Part shown: positions 6,950 through 15,808 of the stretch, piece by piece
How the letters are laid out: the number at the start of each line of letters is the position of its first letter
How positions within the stretch are numbered: the stretch's first letter is position 1
Source: Clostridia bacterium
GTDB lineage: Bacteria; Bacillota; Clostridia; Oscillospirales; CAG-272
Direction of reading: 5' to 3'
NCBI GenBank assembly: GCA_017468385.1
Contig: JAFUIQ010000002.1
Span: 16,757 to 80,756 of the forward strand
Length of the DNA stretch: 64,000 bases
The notes under the pieces: generated by a model
The model's database searches: none
The model's input: the letters and a program-made list of their open reading frames with translations, nothing else
Told to the model about the DNA's origin: nothing
Program-made: the position numbers and the translations under genes

Positions 6950-9349
6950 ATGAACTTTACCGATTTTCTGAAAGACAATATCGTCCGTCTGGACGGCGGC
7001 ATGGGAACCCTTCTGCAGGCGCAGGGGTTGGTGCCGGGAGAGCATCCGGAAAGATGGAATCTCACCCATCCCGAGATCATACAAGCGATCCATCGGGATT
7101 ATTTTGACGCGGGCAGCCACGTGGTCTGCACCAACACCTTCGGTGCCAACTGTCTGAAATTTCCCGAGGCCGAGTTGGAGGCGATCATCAGCGCCGCGGT
7201 GGATAATGCCAAGGCCGCGCGAGATGCCGCGGGCGGGGATCAAATGAAATATATCGCTTTGGACATCGGCCCCACGGGAAAGTTGCTGAAGCCGCTGGGA
7301 GATCTGGATTTTGAGGATGCGGTGGAGGTGTTCGCCAAGACCGTGCGGATCGGCACTGCGTGCGGGGTAGATCTGATCCTCATCGAGACGATGAACGACT
7401 CCTACGAAACCAAGGCCGCCCTGCTGGCGGCCAAGGAGAATTCTTCCCTGCCCGTCCTGGTATCCAATGCCTACGGCGAGGACGGCAAACTGATGACGGG
7501 TGCCTCCCCGGCGGCCCTGGCGGCGATGCTGGAGGGTATGGGCGCGGATGCCATCGGTGCCAACTGCTCCCTGGGGCCGAATCAGCTCCGCGGTGTAATG
7601 GAGGAGCTTCTGGAATGCGCCTCTGTTCCCGTGATCCTGAAGCCCAACGCGGGCTTGCCCAAGGTGGTAAATGGGGAGACGGTCTACAATGTGGGAGCGG
7701 ATGCGTTTGCCGCAGAAGTAGCCGCTCTGATGAAGACTGGCGTGCGGGTAGTGGGCGGATGCTGCGGCACCACGCCGGAATACATTCGTGCGCTGACGGA
7801 TAAGACCCGGGATTTTACCCCCCCTCCGCTGACAGAGAAAAGCCGGACGGTGGTATCGTCCTACACCCATGCGGTGGAATTCGGTGCGTCCCCGATCCTC
7901 ATCGGTGAGCGGATCAATCCCACGGGCAAGAAGCGCTTCAAGCAGGCACTTCTCGAAAAGGATATGGATTACATCCTGGCCGAGGGTGTAAAGCAGGAGG
8001 AAGCGGGAGTACACATTCTGGATGTGAATGTGGGATTACCCGAAATTGATGAGACGGAAATGCTGAAGTCTGCGGTACGCGAATTGCAGGCTGTCACCGC
8101 ACTGCCACTGCAGATCGACACCGCCGATCCTCGTGCCATGGAGATCGCTTTACGCCGCTACAACGGCAAGGCGATGATCAACTCCGTCAACGGCAAGCGG
8201 GAAAGAATGGACGCCATCTTCCCGCTGCTGAAGAAATACGGCGGCGTGGCGGTTGCCCTGACGCTGGATGAGAACGGAATCCCCGACACCGCCGAGGGAC
8301 GCGTGGCCATTGCGGAGAAGATTCTCTCCGTGGCCGCAGAGTACGGCATTGGGAAAAAGGATATTATTTTCGATACGCTGGCCATGACGGTCAGCGCGGA
8401 CAATCGGGCGGCTTTGGCTACCCTGGAAGCGCTCCGGCGGATCCGGCACGAGCAGGGATGTCACACCTCCCTGGGCGTGTCCAACGTATCCTTCGGCCTG
8501 CCGGGACGGGATGCGGTCAACAGCACATTCTTTGCGATGGCTTTGTCCAAGGGGCTGTCTGCCGCTATCATGAATCCCTATTCCGCCGATATGATGAAGA
8601 CGTACTACGCCTATCGGGCGCTGGCCGGACTGGATGAAAACTGCGCGGACTATATCGCCCGGGCGGACTCTTTTACCGCGGCTCCTGCGCCGGTATCAAC
8701 GACGGCGGCTGTAAGCGGCACAGCGAAAAACCTCTCCGATTTGCAGCAAGCCATTGCCAAAGGATTCAAGGACAAGGCGGCAGAGATCACAAAATCCTAC
8801 TTGGAAAGCATGATGCCGCTGGACATCGTAAACGGAGAGATCATCCCTGCCCTGAACGCGGTGGGAGAAGGATTTGAGAAAAAGACTGTCTATCTGCCCC
8901 AGCTGCTCATGAGCGCGGAGGCGGCAAAATCCGCTTTTGAGGTGATCAAGGCTCACATGGCGGGAAGCGGCCAAAACGATCGCCGGGGAACGATCGTGAT
9001 CGCCACGGTACACGGCGATATCCACGACATCGGCAAGAACATCGTGAAACTGCTGCTGGAGAATTACGGATTTGACGTGATCGATCTGGGCAAGGATGTG
9101 CCCCCCGAGGCTGTCGTGGAAGCAGTTGTGGAAAATCATGCTCCGCTGGCGGGACTCAGTGCGCTGATGACCACCACCGTTCCCGCTATGGAGGAAACCA
9201 TACGGCTTCTAAGAAAGCGGGCCTCTTGGTGCAAGATCATAGTGGGCGGCGCGGTTCTGACCAAGGATTACGCCGACCGGATCGGCGCGGACAAGTACGC
9301 CCGGGATGCCATGGAGGCCGTCCGCTATGCGGAGGAGATTATCGGATAA
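6950..9349 (+). CDS. metH: Cobalamin-dependent methionine synthase (without activation domain)
   Basis: 799 residues. Residues 1-290 are the homocysteine-binding barrel with zinc ligands Cys206 (GANCSLGP), Cys271 and Cys272 (GGCCGTTPEY). Residues about 330-590 are the pterin-binding barrel (IGERINPTGKKRF). The remainder is the four-helix cap plus cobalamin domain with the lower-ligand motif GDIHDIGKN (His692) and the later GLSALMTTT and VGGAVLT. It transfers the methyl group of 5-methyl-THF to homocysteine through cobalamin. The roughly 350-residue C-terminal activation domain of E. coli MetH is absent and supplied by the preceding gene. The ATG at 6950 follows GAGG; the frame is open 26 codons upstream but without a ribosome site and overlapping the previous gene. 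Confidence 0.97.
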   Translation: MNFTDFLKDNIVRLDGGMGTLLQAQGLVPGEHPERWNLTHPEIIQAIHRDYFDAGSHVVCTNTFGANCLKFPEAELEAIISAAVDNAKAARDAAGGDQMKYIALDIGPTGKLLKPLGDLDFEDAVEVFAKTVRIGTACGVDLILIETMNDSYETKAALLAAKENSSLPVLVSNAYGEDGKLMTGASPAALAAMLEGMGADAIGANCSLGPNQLRGVMEELLECASVPVILKPNAGLPKVVNGETVYNVGADAFAAEVAALMKTGVRVVGGCCGTTPEYIRALTDKTRDFTPPPLTEKSRTVVSSYTHAVEFGASPILIGERINPTGKKRFKQALLEKDMDYILAEGVKQEEAGVHILDVNVGLPEIDETEMLKSAVRELQAVTALPLQIDTADPRAMEIALRRYNGKAMINSVNGKRERMDAIFPLLKKYGGVAVALTLDENGIPDTAEGRVAIAEKILSVAAEYGIGKKDIIFDTLAMTVSADNRAALATLEALRRIRHEQGCHTSLGVSNVSFGLPGRDAVNSTFFAMALSKGLSAAIMNPYSADMMKTYYAYRALAGLDENCADYIARADSFTAAPAPVSTTAAVSGTAKNLSDLQQAIAKGFKDKAAEITKSYLESMMPLDIVNGEIIPALNAVGEGFEKKTVYLPQLLMSAEAAKSAFEVIKAHMAGSGQNDRRGTIVIATVHGDIHDIGKNIVKLLLENYGFDVIDLGKDVPPEAVVEAVVENHAPLAGLSALMTTTVPAMEETIRLLRKRASWCKIIVGGAVLTKDYADRIGADKYARDAMEAVRYAEEIIG

Positions 9350-9350
9350 C

Positions 9351-9382
9351 AAAAAGCCATCGCGCTCAGCGATGGCTTTTTT
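9351..9382. terminator. Bidirectional terminator between metH and the NahK-like gene
   Basis: Eleven-pair stem AAAGCCATCGC/GCGATGGCTTT with a five-base loop, a T run on the plus strand and a T run on the minus strand, between two convergent genes. Confidence 0.92.
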
Positions 9383-9395
9383 GATGTATTATTTC

Positions 9396-10499
9396 TCAAA
9401 ATGCGATGCCCGAGACATCGGATACGATTCCGTTCATTTCGTCCATATGAGAAAGCATTTCCTCTGCCAGTCGGATCTGGCAGCGGGTACGGACCAGATT
9501 ATGTCCGCGGTACAAGGTCTTGAAATAGGCATCGCCGGTGATATAGTCATCCAGGAAACGGACTGCCAGCTCCGCCGTCATAGTGAACGCACCGAGAGCC
9601 AGGGTCTGCACCTCCAGGGGAGTAAGCGCGGATTTCACCTCGGACAAAAATCCTTCCGTAAAGGCACGGAACCGATCCATATCCAGATGAACCAGGCTCA
9701 GATCCTTTTCATCCTCGGCTGCCGTGTTGGCGGCATAGCGGATGGCGTCGCCGAAATCGTGGGCCACCAGACCGGGCATAACCGTATCCAGATCGATGAC
9801 GGTTTTAGCCTCACCGGTTTCCGCATCAAAGAGGACATTGTTGATTTTGGTATCGTTGTGGGTGACGCGCAGGGGCAATTCCTGGGAATCGATCCACTCG
9901 TTCAGGCGGATGGCCATATCTTTGAAAGCGCGGATTTTCTCAATCTCCTCCCGCACTTCCTCCACACGGCCGCAGGGATCCTCATTCACATGGCGGAAGA
10001 ACACCGCGATACGGGAGCGGGTGTTGTGGAAGTTGGGGATGGTCTCATACAGGGCGGTAGCGTCGAAGTCCGCCAGCATGGTCTGAAATTCACCGAATGC
10101 CTGCCCGGCGGAGCGCAGTTTATCCAGATCCTCGCAGGAATTGTAGGTAACACTGCCCGGTACGTACTCGGAGATGCGCCAGAAGCCCTGCTCATCCATG
10201 TAATAATTCTTGCCCTCTGCCGTATGAGCGAAATGCATGACGCAGTCCCGGCTCTTCCCTGCCGCTTCCAGTTTATCGGCGATGTGGGCGGTGATTTTCT
10301 CGATGTTCTTCATGATTCGCTTCGGGCTTTTGAACACAAAGATATTCAGTTTCTGAAACACGTACCGATACACCTTACCCTCGTGGACCATATGTACGTC
10401 GTAGGTGGTATTGATATTGCCGTTGCTGATCAGATCGATGGCGGTTATCTCGCCGGGAAGGCCAAAGATTTCGGCCAACTCTGTGAATTTCTCTTTCAT
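9396..10499 (-). CDS. nahK: NahK-like N-acetylhexosamine 1-kinase (APH-fold kinase)
   Basis: 367 residues of the aminoglycoside-phosphotransferase fold. It closely follows the pattern of bifidobacterial N-acetylhexosamine 1-kinase: GNINTTYDVH near the N-terminus, RISEYVPGSVTYN, ALYETIPNFHNT, the catalytic loop LRVTHNDTKINNVLFD, the metal-binding DLDTVMPGLVAHDFGD, and the ending YRGHNLVRTRCQIRLAEEM. NahK phosphorylates GlcNAc or GalNAc at C1 in the lacto-N-biose/galacto-N-biose pathway, so mucin or milk glycan scavenging is suggested. None of the usual partners (LNB phosphorylase, UDP-sugar enzymes) is nearby, so substrate is inferred from similarity alone. ATG 10499 has AAGGAAGGA upstream; the longer frame lacks a ribosome site. 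Confidence 0.8.
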   Translation of the reverse strand: MKEKFTELAEIFGLPGEITAIDLISNGNINTTYDVHMVHEGKVYRYVFQKLNIFVFKSPKRIMKNIEKITAHIADKLEAAGKSRDCVMHFAHTAEGKNYYMDEQGFWRISEYVPGSVTYNSCEDLDKLRSAGQAFGEFQTMLADFDATALYETIPNFHNTRSRIAVFFRHVNEDPCGRVEEVREEIEKIRAFKDMAIRLNEWIDSQELPLRVTHNDTKINNVLFDAETGEAKTVIDLDTVMPGLVAHDFGDAIRYAANTAAEDEKDLSLVHLDMDRFRAFTEGFLSEVKSALTPLEVQTLALGAFTMTAELAVRFLDDYITGDAYFKTLYRGHNLVRTRCQIRLAEEMLSHMDEMNGIVSDVSGIAF

Positions 10500-10535
10500 A
10501 CGAAATCCTTCCTTGGAATCGATGTGGTTATCCGT

Positions 10536-10564
10536 ATTATACCATTCCACAAGCGCAAATACAA
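10536..10564 (-). promoter_or_regulatory. Sigma-A promoter of the NahK-like gene
   Basis: Minus strand TTGTAT (10559-10564) and TATAAT (10536-10541), 17-base spacer, 37 bases before the start codon. Confidence 0.75.
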
Positions 10565-10723
10565 GGCCCGCGGCAAAATCCGCCTGCGAAAACAAGGACA
10601 AAATGCACAATGATCCGGTAATAATTGAAGAAATTCCTATTATTTATGTAAAAAGGGGGATGCAAATACCGGTAAGATATGCTATACTATAAGTAACATT
10701 CCATAACAGCCGAGGTGATTCTT

Positions 10724-12052
10724 ATGTATGAATATCATGATATCCGAACCAAAGAGGATGCACAGCAGCTGCTGGAGCAGTTCGACAACTTTAGCGGTGC
10801 GCGAATCACCGACATCACCTATCACGGCAATGTGCGCGCCGGCGGCGGCGCCCTCAGCATAAGTGCCATCGGCACGGAGTTATCGCTGATGTTTCTGGCT
10901 GCCTCCTCCGTTGTGGAGATTGTTTTCAGGGATGTGCTTGACTGGGTCTCCGGCATCCGGGACAGTTTTACGGATTTTGAGCGGATGACATTGGATATCC
11001 GTCCGGATACGGTTTTCTGGCAGGCAGATGTTCTGGAAGACCCGCATGACAATCACGCGCCCATGCAGATACTGGCCAGATCCGCCCGTTGGCGGTTGGT
11101 GGATCAGCCCGGATTGCGGCTGACGCAAAAGAAACGGGGCAGCTGCTCCGATGGATGGCGGTACATCCCCCTGCCGGCTGACTGCCCCACAGAGGATCTT
11201 GTTTCCATTTTCCGGCAGTTGGAAAAGAGCACGGATGGCGGCAAACTGGCCATAGTACGTCCCGCGGGCGCTCCCGAGGGTGGCTTGTTTTCCCACGGGA
11301 ATCTGCTTCTGACCAAGGAAACACTCCCCTCCTTTATGCAGGAAGAGGCCATCGCCGCTCCGGCCGGTGAGCCCTTTGAATGGTACAGAATCACCGGCGA
11401 TGCCGATTTGCGCCTTGCCTTGGAATACGCTATGAACGGCACTATGCTGGGGGTCATTGAGGACGGACATTACAACTTCACCATCGAGATCGTACACACC
11501 GAGTACTGCAATGTGGTCTTCCAGGATTGGCGGGGCTGTCTGCGCTCCAATCTGTTTGTGGATGATACCTGTTTTGCAGAGTTGTACATGGGCGGCGGCG
11601 TGGAAGAATTTGTGGCACCGTCCACCCCCTTCCCCATGGGCAAGCCGAAATACAAAAGCGTAAACGAAGCGGAATTGTTTGAGTTTCACGATGCGGAGAT
11701 TCGTCCGCTGCAATTGCAAAACGGTATTTTCCGCGGCGTGGTTCAGCATCTGAACATCCACGGACACACGACGCACAACCCGGAAGATTACGACCGGGAA
11801 CTGGATTCTGCCCTCCTCCACATGGACAGATTCCGACTGGAGGAGGAAGACGAAGCGCTTGTCGATGCCATGTCCCAGCCGTTCACTATCTTGAAGTTGA
11901 ATGTGGAAAAAGCCGAGAAACACTATATCGCCAAACTGGAAGCCGTAACGCTTCAGCACAAGCCTTTCTTTTGTACATTCTATTTCGATACCATAAAAAT
12001 AACCTGGAATCACTATCAAGGAAAGGCGTGGTACGTCAAACCAACTCAATAA
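10724..12052 (+). CDS. Unknown protein with duplicated beta-rich halves
   Basis: 442 residues, not recognised. It has no signal peptide or membrane segment and is acidic. A similar pattern appears at both ends: the N-terminal part has FSGARITDITYHG and later VEIVFRDVLDW, while the C-terminal part has FHDAEIRPLQLQNG, then FTILKLNVEKAEKHY and FCTFYFDTIKITWN. The centre has YNFTIEIVHTEYCNVVFQDW. This suggests two or three copies of one beta-rich module. The start ATG at 10724 follows GAGGTGAT; an in-frame GTG three codons earlier overlaps that site. A second unknown gene follows 19 bases downstream, so the two probably work together. Confidence 0.65.
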   Translation: MYEYHDIRTKEDAQQLLEQFDNFSGARITDITYHGNVRAGGGALSISAIGTELSLMFLAASSVVEIVFRDVLDWVSGIRDSFTDFERMTLDIRPDTVFWQADVLEDPHDNHAPMQILARSARWRLVDQPGLRLTQKKRGSCSDGWRYIPLPADCPTEDLVSIFRQLEKSTDGGKLAIVRPAGAPEGGLFSHGNLLLTKETLPSFMQEEAIAAPAGEPFEWYRITGDADLRLALEYAMNGTMLGVIEDGHYNFTIEIVHTEYCNVVFQDWRGCLRSNLFVDDTCFAELYMGGGVEEFVAPSTPFPMGKPKYKSVNEAELFEFHDAEIRPLQLQNGIFRGVVQHLNIHGHTTHNPEDYDRELDSALLHMDRFRLEEEDEALVDAMSQPFTILKLNVEKAEKHYIAKLEAVTLQHKPFFCTFYFDTIKITWNHYQGKAWYVKPTQ

Positions 12053-12071
12053 AACGAATGAGGTAATCTAT

Positions 12072-13346
12072 TTGAACCATTATCAAAATCACGATTTTTC
12101 CTACTATCTGCGGCGCGGTCACGGGCGGGCTTATCTGATGCTCCGCTACGAAACCGATGACGAAAAACGCCGCGAATACCGCGATGCGGTGATTTACGCA
12201 TGCCTGCACGATCAGCGCCTGGATCCCCAGATTTTCTTCGAGCGGGATCTGTATCTGTGGGATATGATCTCCCTGTTTCCGGACAAAGATGACATCGTCG
12301 CGGAAATTTTGCGCCGTGCGGCCATCGATTTGCCGCAGGAGTTTCCCTACTGGGATTTTCAGCATCGGACCGATGTGCTTCAGCAATTGAAAACCCAGGG
12401 GTACGCGGATGCGGAAACCGTACTAAATCGGTATTACGATGCTTTGTTGGATTTTCTGCGCAGCCGGACGGATGTTCCCCCTTGCCTGGATGAGGATATG
12501 CAGAAAATGACCTCCCTGGCCTCCCGGCTGGGAAAGCCCATGCCCGATCTGGGCCAAGATCCTCCCCCCACCCTGGAAGAACGGAAGGCTAAGCGCAAAG
12601 CGATGCCCCATCCCACACCGCCGGAAACGGTGGAGGAGCTGATTGGTGTTCTGCAGGAGGGCTTTAGTCTTCCCCGCTGCCGCAAAAAACTGCAGTCACT
12701 GACTGAAAAAGAAATCCGCCAGGTAGCGGATGCCGCTTTGGCGGAGGAGGATTTTGTAGCAAGAGCCCAGTTATTTTCCGCCTTCGCCGAGGTGGATTAT
12801 CCCTACGATCCCGCGCCGCTGATCGAGGTAGCACGAGAAAACCTGGCCGGAGCGGATGGATTCGAGGAGGATTTTAAAGCCTACCAGCGTTTCTTACAGC
12901 CCCACAGGGCACTATCGCGGATCCGGCATCCCGCTGTGCGGGAGTATGCCGAGTGGCTTCTGGCCACATTCCCTGCAGAAACCCGTTGGAATACGGGGCT
13001 GGAAATCCTCGTGCGCAATTACATTCCCGACGACCGGGACCGGATTCTTACATGGAGGGAAAATTCCATTACCTCGGAGGTAGATGGAAATGCTTTGTGG
13101 GGAACTGCCTGGCACGCAATCGACAGCAGTATTGTGGAGACTGCCAAAAACGATCTGCACCGTTTCGATCCGGATTTCTTCCCCATGATTTATTACACCA
13201 CGCTGTGTTCCAACGAACGCTGTGACGCATTCCCCATCATGGAGACGTTGGGCATGCTCACCCCCGAGATGCTGGAGGAAGGCGTCCATGACAGCGAGGA
13301 CCGGCTGCAAAAACACGCCAAAGAATTACTGAATTACAAAACATAA
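12072..13346 (+). CDS. Unknown alpha-helical protein, TTG start
   Basis: 424 residues, not recognised. It is mostly helical and charged, without membrane segments. A Pro-rich linker near residues 160-190 (DPPPTLEERKAKRK, HPTPPETVEE) separates two helical parts, and the second (VEELIGVLQEGFSLPRCRKKL and onward) has the look of HEAT/ARM-like helical repeats, which is an inference. Translation most likely starts at TTG, placed 8 bases after GAGG; no ATG is suitably placed. It lies 19 bases after the preceding unknown gene and is followed by a terminator, so the two form an operon. No function is proposed. Confidence 0.65.
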   Translation: MNHYQNHDFSYYLRRGHGRAYLMLRYETDDEKRREYRDAVIYACLHDQRLDPQIFFERDLYLWDMISLFPDKDDIVAEILRRAAIDLPQEFPYWDFQHRTDVLQQLKTQGYADAETVLNRYYDALLDFLRSRTDVPPCLDEDMQKMTSLASRLGKPMPDLGQDPPPTLEERKAKRKAMPHPTPPETVEELIGVLQEGFSLPRCRKKLQSLTEKEIRQVADAALAEEDFVARAQLFSAFAEVDYPYDPAPLIEVARENLAGADGFEEDFKAYQRFLQPHRALSRIRHPAVREYAEWLLATFPAETRWNTGLEILVRNYIPDDRDRILTWRENSITSEVDGNALWGTAWHAIDSSIVETAKNDLHRFDPDFFPMIYYTTLCSNERCDAFPIMETLGMLTPEMLEEGVHDSEDRLQKHAKELLNYKT

Positions 13347-13352
13347 AATAGG

Positions 13353-13380
13353 AAAGCCACCGGGCATCCGGTGGCTTTTT
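13353..13380 (+). terminator. Rho-independent terminator
   Basis: Eleven-pair stem AAAGCCACCGG/CCGGTGGCTTT with a GCAT loop and five T, 6 bases after the stop of the second unknown gene. Confidence 0.92.
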
Positions 13381-13425
13381 CTGCGTCTGTGTATTTATGT
13401 TTGGCACTTGTCTTATTTTGATTAT

Positions 13426-13725
13426 TTTTGCAAAACCTTGGAGAATTTCCAGCCATGGAAATTCTCGCGCACTTGCCCGCTGTTTTACGGATTCAGTTAT
13501 GCATACGCAAGTGCCCTTTTCCGTTTGATTTTTCGCCAAACCTCGGAGAATTTCCAGCCATGGAAATTCTCCCGCACTTGCCGGCTGTTTTACGGATTCA
13601 GTTATGCATACGCAAGTGCCCTTTTCCGTTTGATTTTTCGCCAAACCTCGGAGAATTTCCAGCCATGGAAATTCTCGCGCACTTGCCCGCTGTTTTACGG
13701 ATTCAGTTATGCATACGCAAGTGCC
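13426..13725. repeat. Tandem array of 105-bp hairpin repeats (about 2.9 copies)
   Basis: The gap between two convergent genes is filled by direct repeats with an exact period of 105 bases; the core GAGAATTTCC recurs at 13441, 13546 and 13651. Each copy holds two inverted repeats: GAGAATTTCC/GGAAATTCTC around AGCCAT, and GCACTTGC/GCAAGTGC around about 30 bases. Copies differ at only a few positions. The last copy ends with GCAAGTGCC directly against the TAA stop codon (on the minus strand) of the oxidoreductase gene. Because 105 is a multiple of three, several frames stay open, which makes spurious reading frames; no real gene is seen here. Confidence 0.93.
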
Positions 13726-14784
13726 TTATTCGAGCTCTACCTTCACAGGCAAGCCGGTTTCCATGGATTTGTTGCAAGCCAGAGTGAAGCTGACCGATTT
13801 GAACGCATCCCGGTAGGAAGAACGGATCTTTGAGGGATCGCCGGTGATAACCGCTTCAATAAAGGTGCGATCGCACTGGATGCCCGAGTCGCCGTGGTGA
13901 CGGTAGGTGATCGCATCACCGCCGGCCTTCAACGCGCCGTCGCCCTTGACCACAAATCCGTCATTCTCCCCGGCCGGGGCAGCCTCCTCGCCGTAGATCA
14001 CGGTGGTGCCGAGGATCTTATGCTCCATGCGCTTATCGCGAGTGGAGAAGGTGATCTTGGAATCGAAGCTGTTGCCGGAGGTGGCATAGCATCCGGTGGA
14101 GATCACGCACAAAGCACCGTTGGCAAACTTGCAGGCCGTCACCGACAGATCATCGGTGTCGTAGCCCGGCCACTCCGCATCGGTAATGATGCCGCGGGCG
14201 TTGTACGTAAACACCTCCACGGGATCGCCGATCAGATAGCGGATGATATCGAACTGGTGGATGGTCTGCTCCGCGGCCTGTCCGCCGGAGAGCGATTTCT
14301 TGCGCCACCAATCCACCTCGGGGACGCCGCCGATGCGGGAGCACTCCACCAGGTGAACGCTATTTTCCTCGCAGAATTTCTTGGCCGGCTGCACGATCTG
14401 ATCCGCATAGCGGCACTGGAATCCGCTGGCCGTGATCAGTCCCTTGGCCTCGGCCGCATCGCGGATCTTTCTGGCCAGATCCAAATCCAGCGCCAGCGGC
14501 TTTTCCACGAAGAAATGGATGCCCCGCTCAATCAGCGCGAATTCGATCTCGCCGTGGCAGTAGGGAGGTACACAGACAAACACCATATCCGGCTTTACTT
14601 CATCCAGCATGGTTTTGTAATCGGTATATGCCTCGCCGCATCCTGCTTTTTCCTTGAAAGCCTCCGCTCTTTCCGGGATCAGATCGCACCATCCCGCCAG
14701 TTCCACCAGATCCTTGAACTGCAGAAAATGGCCAAGGTGATAACTTCCGATGCCGCCGCATCCGATAATTGCCAATTTTTTCAT
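13726..14784 (-). CDS. Gfo/Idh/MocA family oxidoreductase
   Basis: 352 residues with the family's N-terminal Rossmann domain (KKLAIIGCGGIGSYH) and the conserved VEKPLALD segment near residue 95, whose Lys is catalytic in the family. A C-terminal alpha/beta domain follows (SGGQAAEQTIHQFDIIRYL with the substrate-site histidine). Members oxidise or reduce sugars, inositols or their derivatives with NAD(P). The start at 14784 has AGGAGGAA upstream; a 58-codon upstream extension in the ORF overlaps the neighbour and was rejected. It follows the TIM-barrel isomerase gene by 22 bases in one operon, a pairing typical for catabolism of unusual sugars or inositol. The substrate cannot be deduced. Confidence 0.9.
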   Translation of the reverse strand: MKKLAIIGCGGIGSYHLGHFLQFKDLVELAGWCDLIPERAEAFKEKAGCGEAYTDYKTMLDEVKPDMVFVCVPPYCHGEIEFALIERGIHFFVEKPLALDLDLARKIRDAAEAKGLITASGFQCRYADQIVQPAKKFCEENSVHLVECSRIGGVPEVDWWRKKSLSGGQAAEQTIHQFDIIRYLIGDPVEVFTYNARGIITDAEWPGYDTDDLSVTACKFANGALCVISTGCYATSGNSFDSKITFSTRDKRMEHKILGTTVIYGEEAAPAGENDGFVVKGDGALKAGGDAITYRHHGDSGIQCDRTFIEAVITGDPSKIRSSYRDAFKSVSFTLACNKSMETGLPVKVELE

Positions 14785-14806
14785 TCTATATTCCTCCTGT
14801 GTTTTA

Positions 14807-15637
14807 TCAATAGCCGCAGATCGTGCCGATCTCGCCGCTGACTTTCTCGTAATAGGCATCCCACTCCATATCGGGATCGGATTTGAATACCTCGCCCACC
14901 AGATAGCCGTCGTATCCCGCTTTTCGCAAAGCGGGGATGATCTTTTTCCAGTCCGCACTGCCGTGGGTAATGTCCTGCCAGGTACCGCCCGAATTCAGTC
15001 CGCCGTTTCGTTTGTAATCCTTCACATGCACCTTTCCGATACGGTCCCCCAGGATCTCAATCCAGTATTCCGGGGTGGAAAAGGCCAGCATGTTGCCCAC
15101 ATCCAGATACGCCCCTACCAGCGGGGAATCCACTGCATCGATAAAAGATGCCATATCGTACGGGGACAGAAAGAACCCGTTCCATACGTTCTCTACACCG
15201 CCGAAAATCCCGTGCCGCTCGATGTATCTGCGATGGGACTGCAGAAACGCCACACAATTCTTCCGTGCGGCATCCAGAGTAATATCGCCGCCGATCCCGC
15301 CGGGGACAATGAGTATTCCACCGGCTCCCAACTCCCGGGCCGCCTCAATCTGTTTATACAAAAGCGCCTGTCCGTCATCCCAGTGTGCCGGATTGCCCAT
15401 ACCGGCCTGCCACCACAAAGAGGATGCAATACTGCAAACGGGAAGCTGATACTTTTCACTGAGCCGGCGGATGTCCGCGTAATCCGATGCCGTGGTCTCC
15501 ATGGACAAGCCGTGGGGCGCACCGGGGGCATCCACGTTCAATTCGATACCGGCAAAGCCGGCTTTTGCCACGGCGGCAAAGGTTTGCTCCATGTCCGCAC
15601 TCTTTTCCACGGTCCACGCATTCAATGCTTTTTTCAT
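14807..15637 (-). CDS. Sugar phosphate isomerase/epimerase (xylose isomerase-like TIM barrel)
   Basis: 276 residues of the AP-endonuclease-2/xylose-isomerase-like TIM-barrel superfamily. Marks are GFAGIELNVDAPG near the N-terminus, GVENVWNGFFLSPYDM, the metal-site strand VGAYLDVGNML, and KVHVKDYKRN followed by GYLVGEVF at the end; the Glu, Asp and His of these segments normally bind a divalent metal. Such enzymes isomerise or epimerise keto-sugars or dehydrate inosose. The ATG at 15637 was chosen because the preceding nine codons have no ribosome site, while AAAGGA precedes this ATG. It is the first gene of a two-gene operon and diverges from an AraC-type regulator. Confidence 0.85.
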   Translation of the reverse strand: MKKALNAWTVEKSADMEQTFAAVAKAGFAGIELNVDAPGAPHGLSMETTASDYADIRRLSEKYQLPVCSIASSLWWQAGMGNPAHWDDGQALLYKQIEAARELGAGGILIVPGGIGGDITLDAARKNCVAFLQSHRRYIERHGIFGGVENVWNGFFLSPYDMASFIDAVDSPLVGAYLDVGNMLAFSTPEYWIEILGDRIGKVHVKDYKRNGGLNSGGTWQDITHGSADWKKIIPALRKAGYDGYLVGEVFKSDPDMEWDAYYEKVSGEIGTICGY

Positions 15638-15702
15638 GAGGTGTTCCTTTCTGCACGATCGCACGAATTTTTGCCATTTTCACTTATGCTCTTTTCGTTT
15701 CC

Positions 15703-15713
15703 GATGAAATCTG
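15703..15713. promoter_or_regulatory. Shared box GATGAAATCTG, copy 1 (AraC promoter region)
   Basis: GATGAAATCTG lies immediately before TATACT (15715-15720), in the spacer of a weak plus-strand promoter for the AraC gene and upstream of the divergent isomerase gene. The same 11 bases, again in front of TATACT, occur before the solute-binding lipoprotein gene. It may be an operator, most simply for the AraC-type protein, but no experiment supports this. Confidence 0.45.
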
Positions 15714-15808
15714 GTATACTACCAATATAGCGGATATGTCCCATCGTTTCAATACAGGATCCGATCGTTTTTATGGACAAAACGACCGCTCTATCTTTCG
15801 GAGGTACC

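Noticed and set aside
13426-13725. CRISPR array
   Set aside because: Units are 105 bases with no unique spacers between short repeats, and no cas genes are present.
13258-13833. Three overlapping open frames through the 105-bp repeats
   Set aside because: The repeat period is a multiple of three, so open frames are automatic; there is no ribosome site and the repeats are hairpin DNA.
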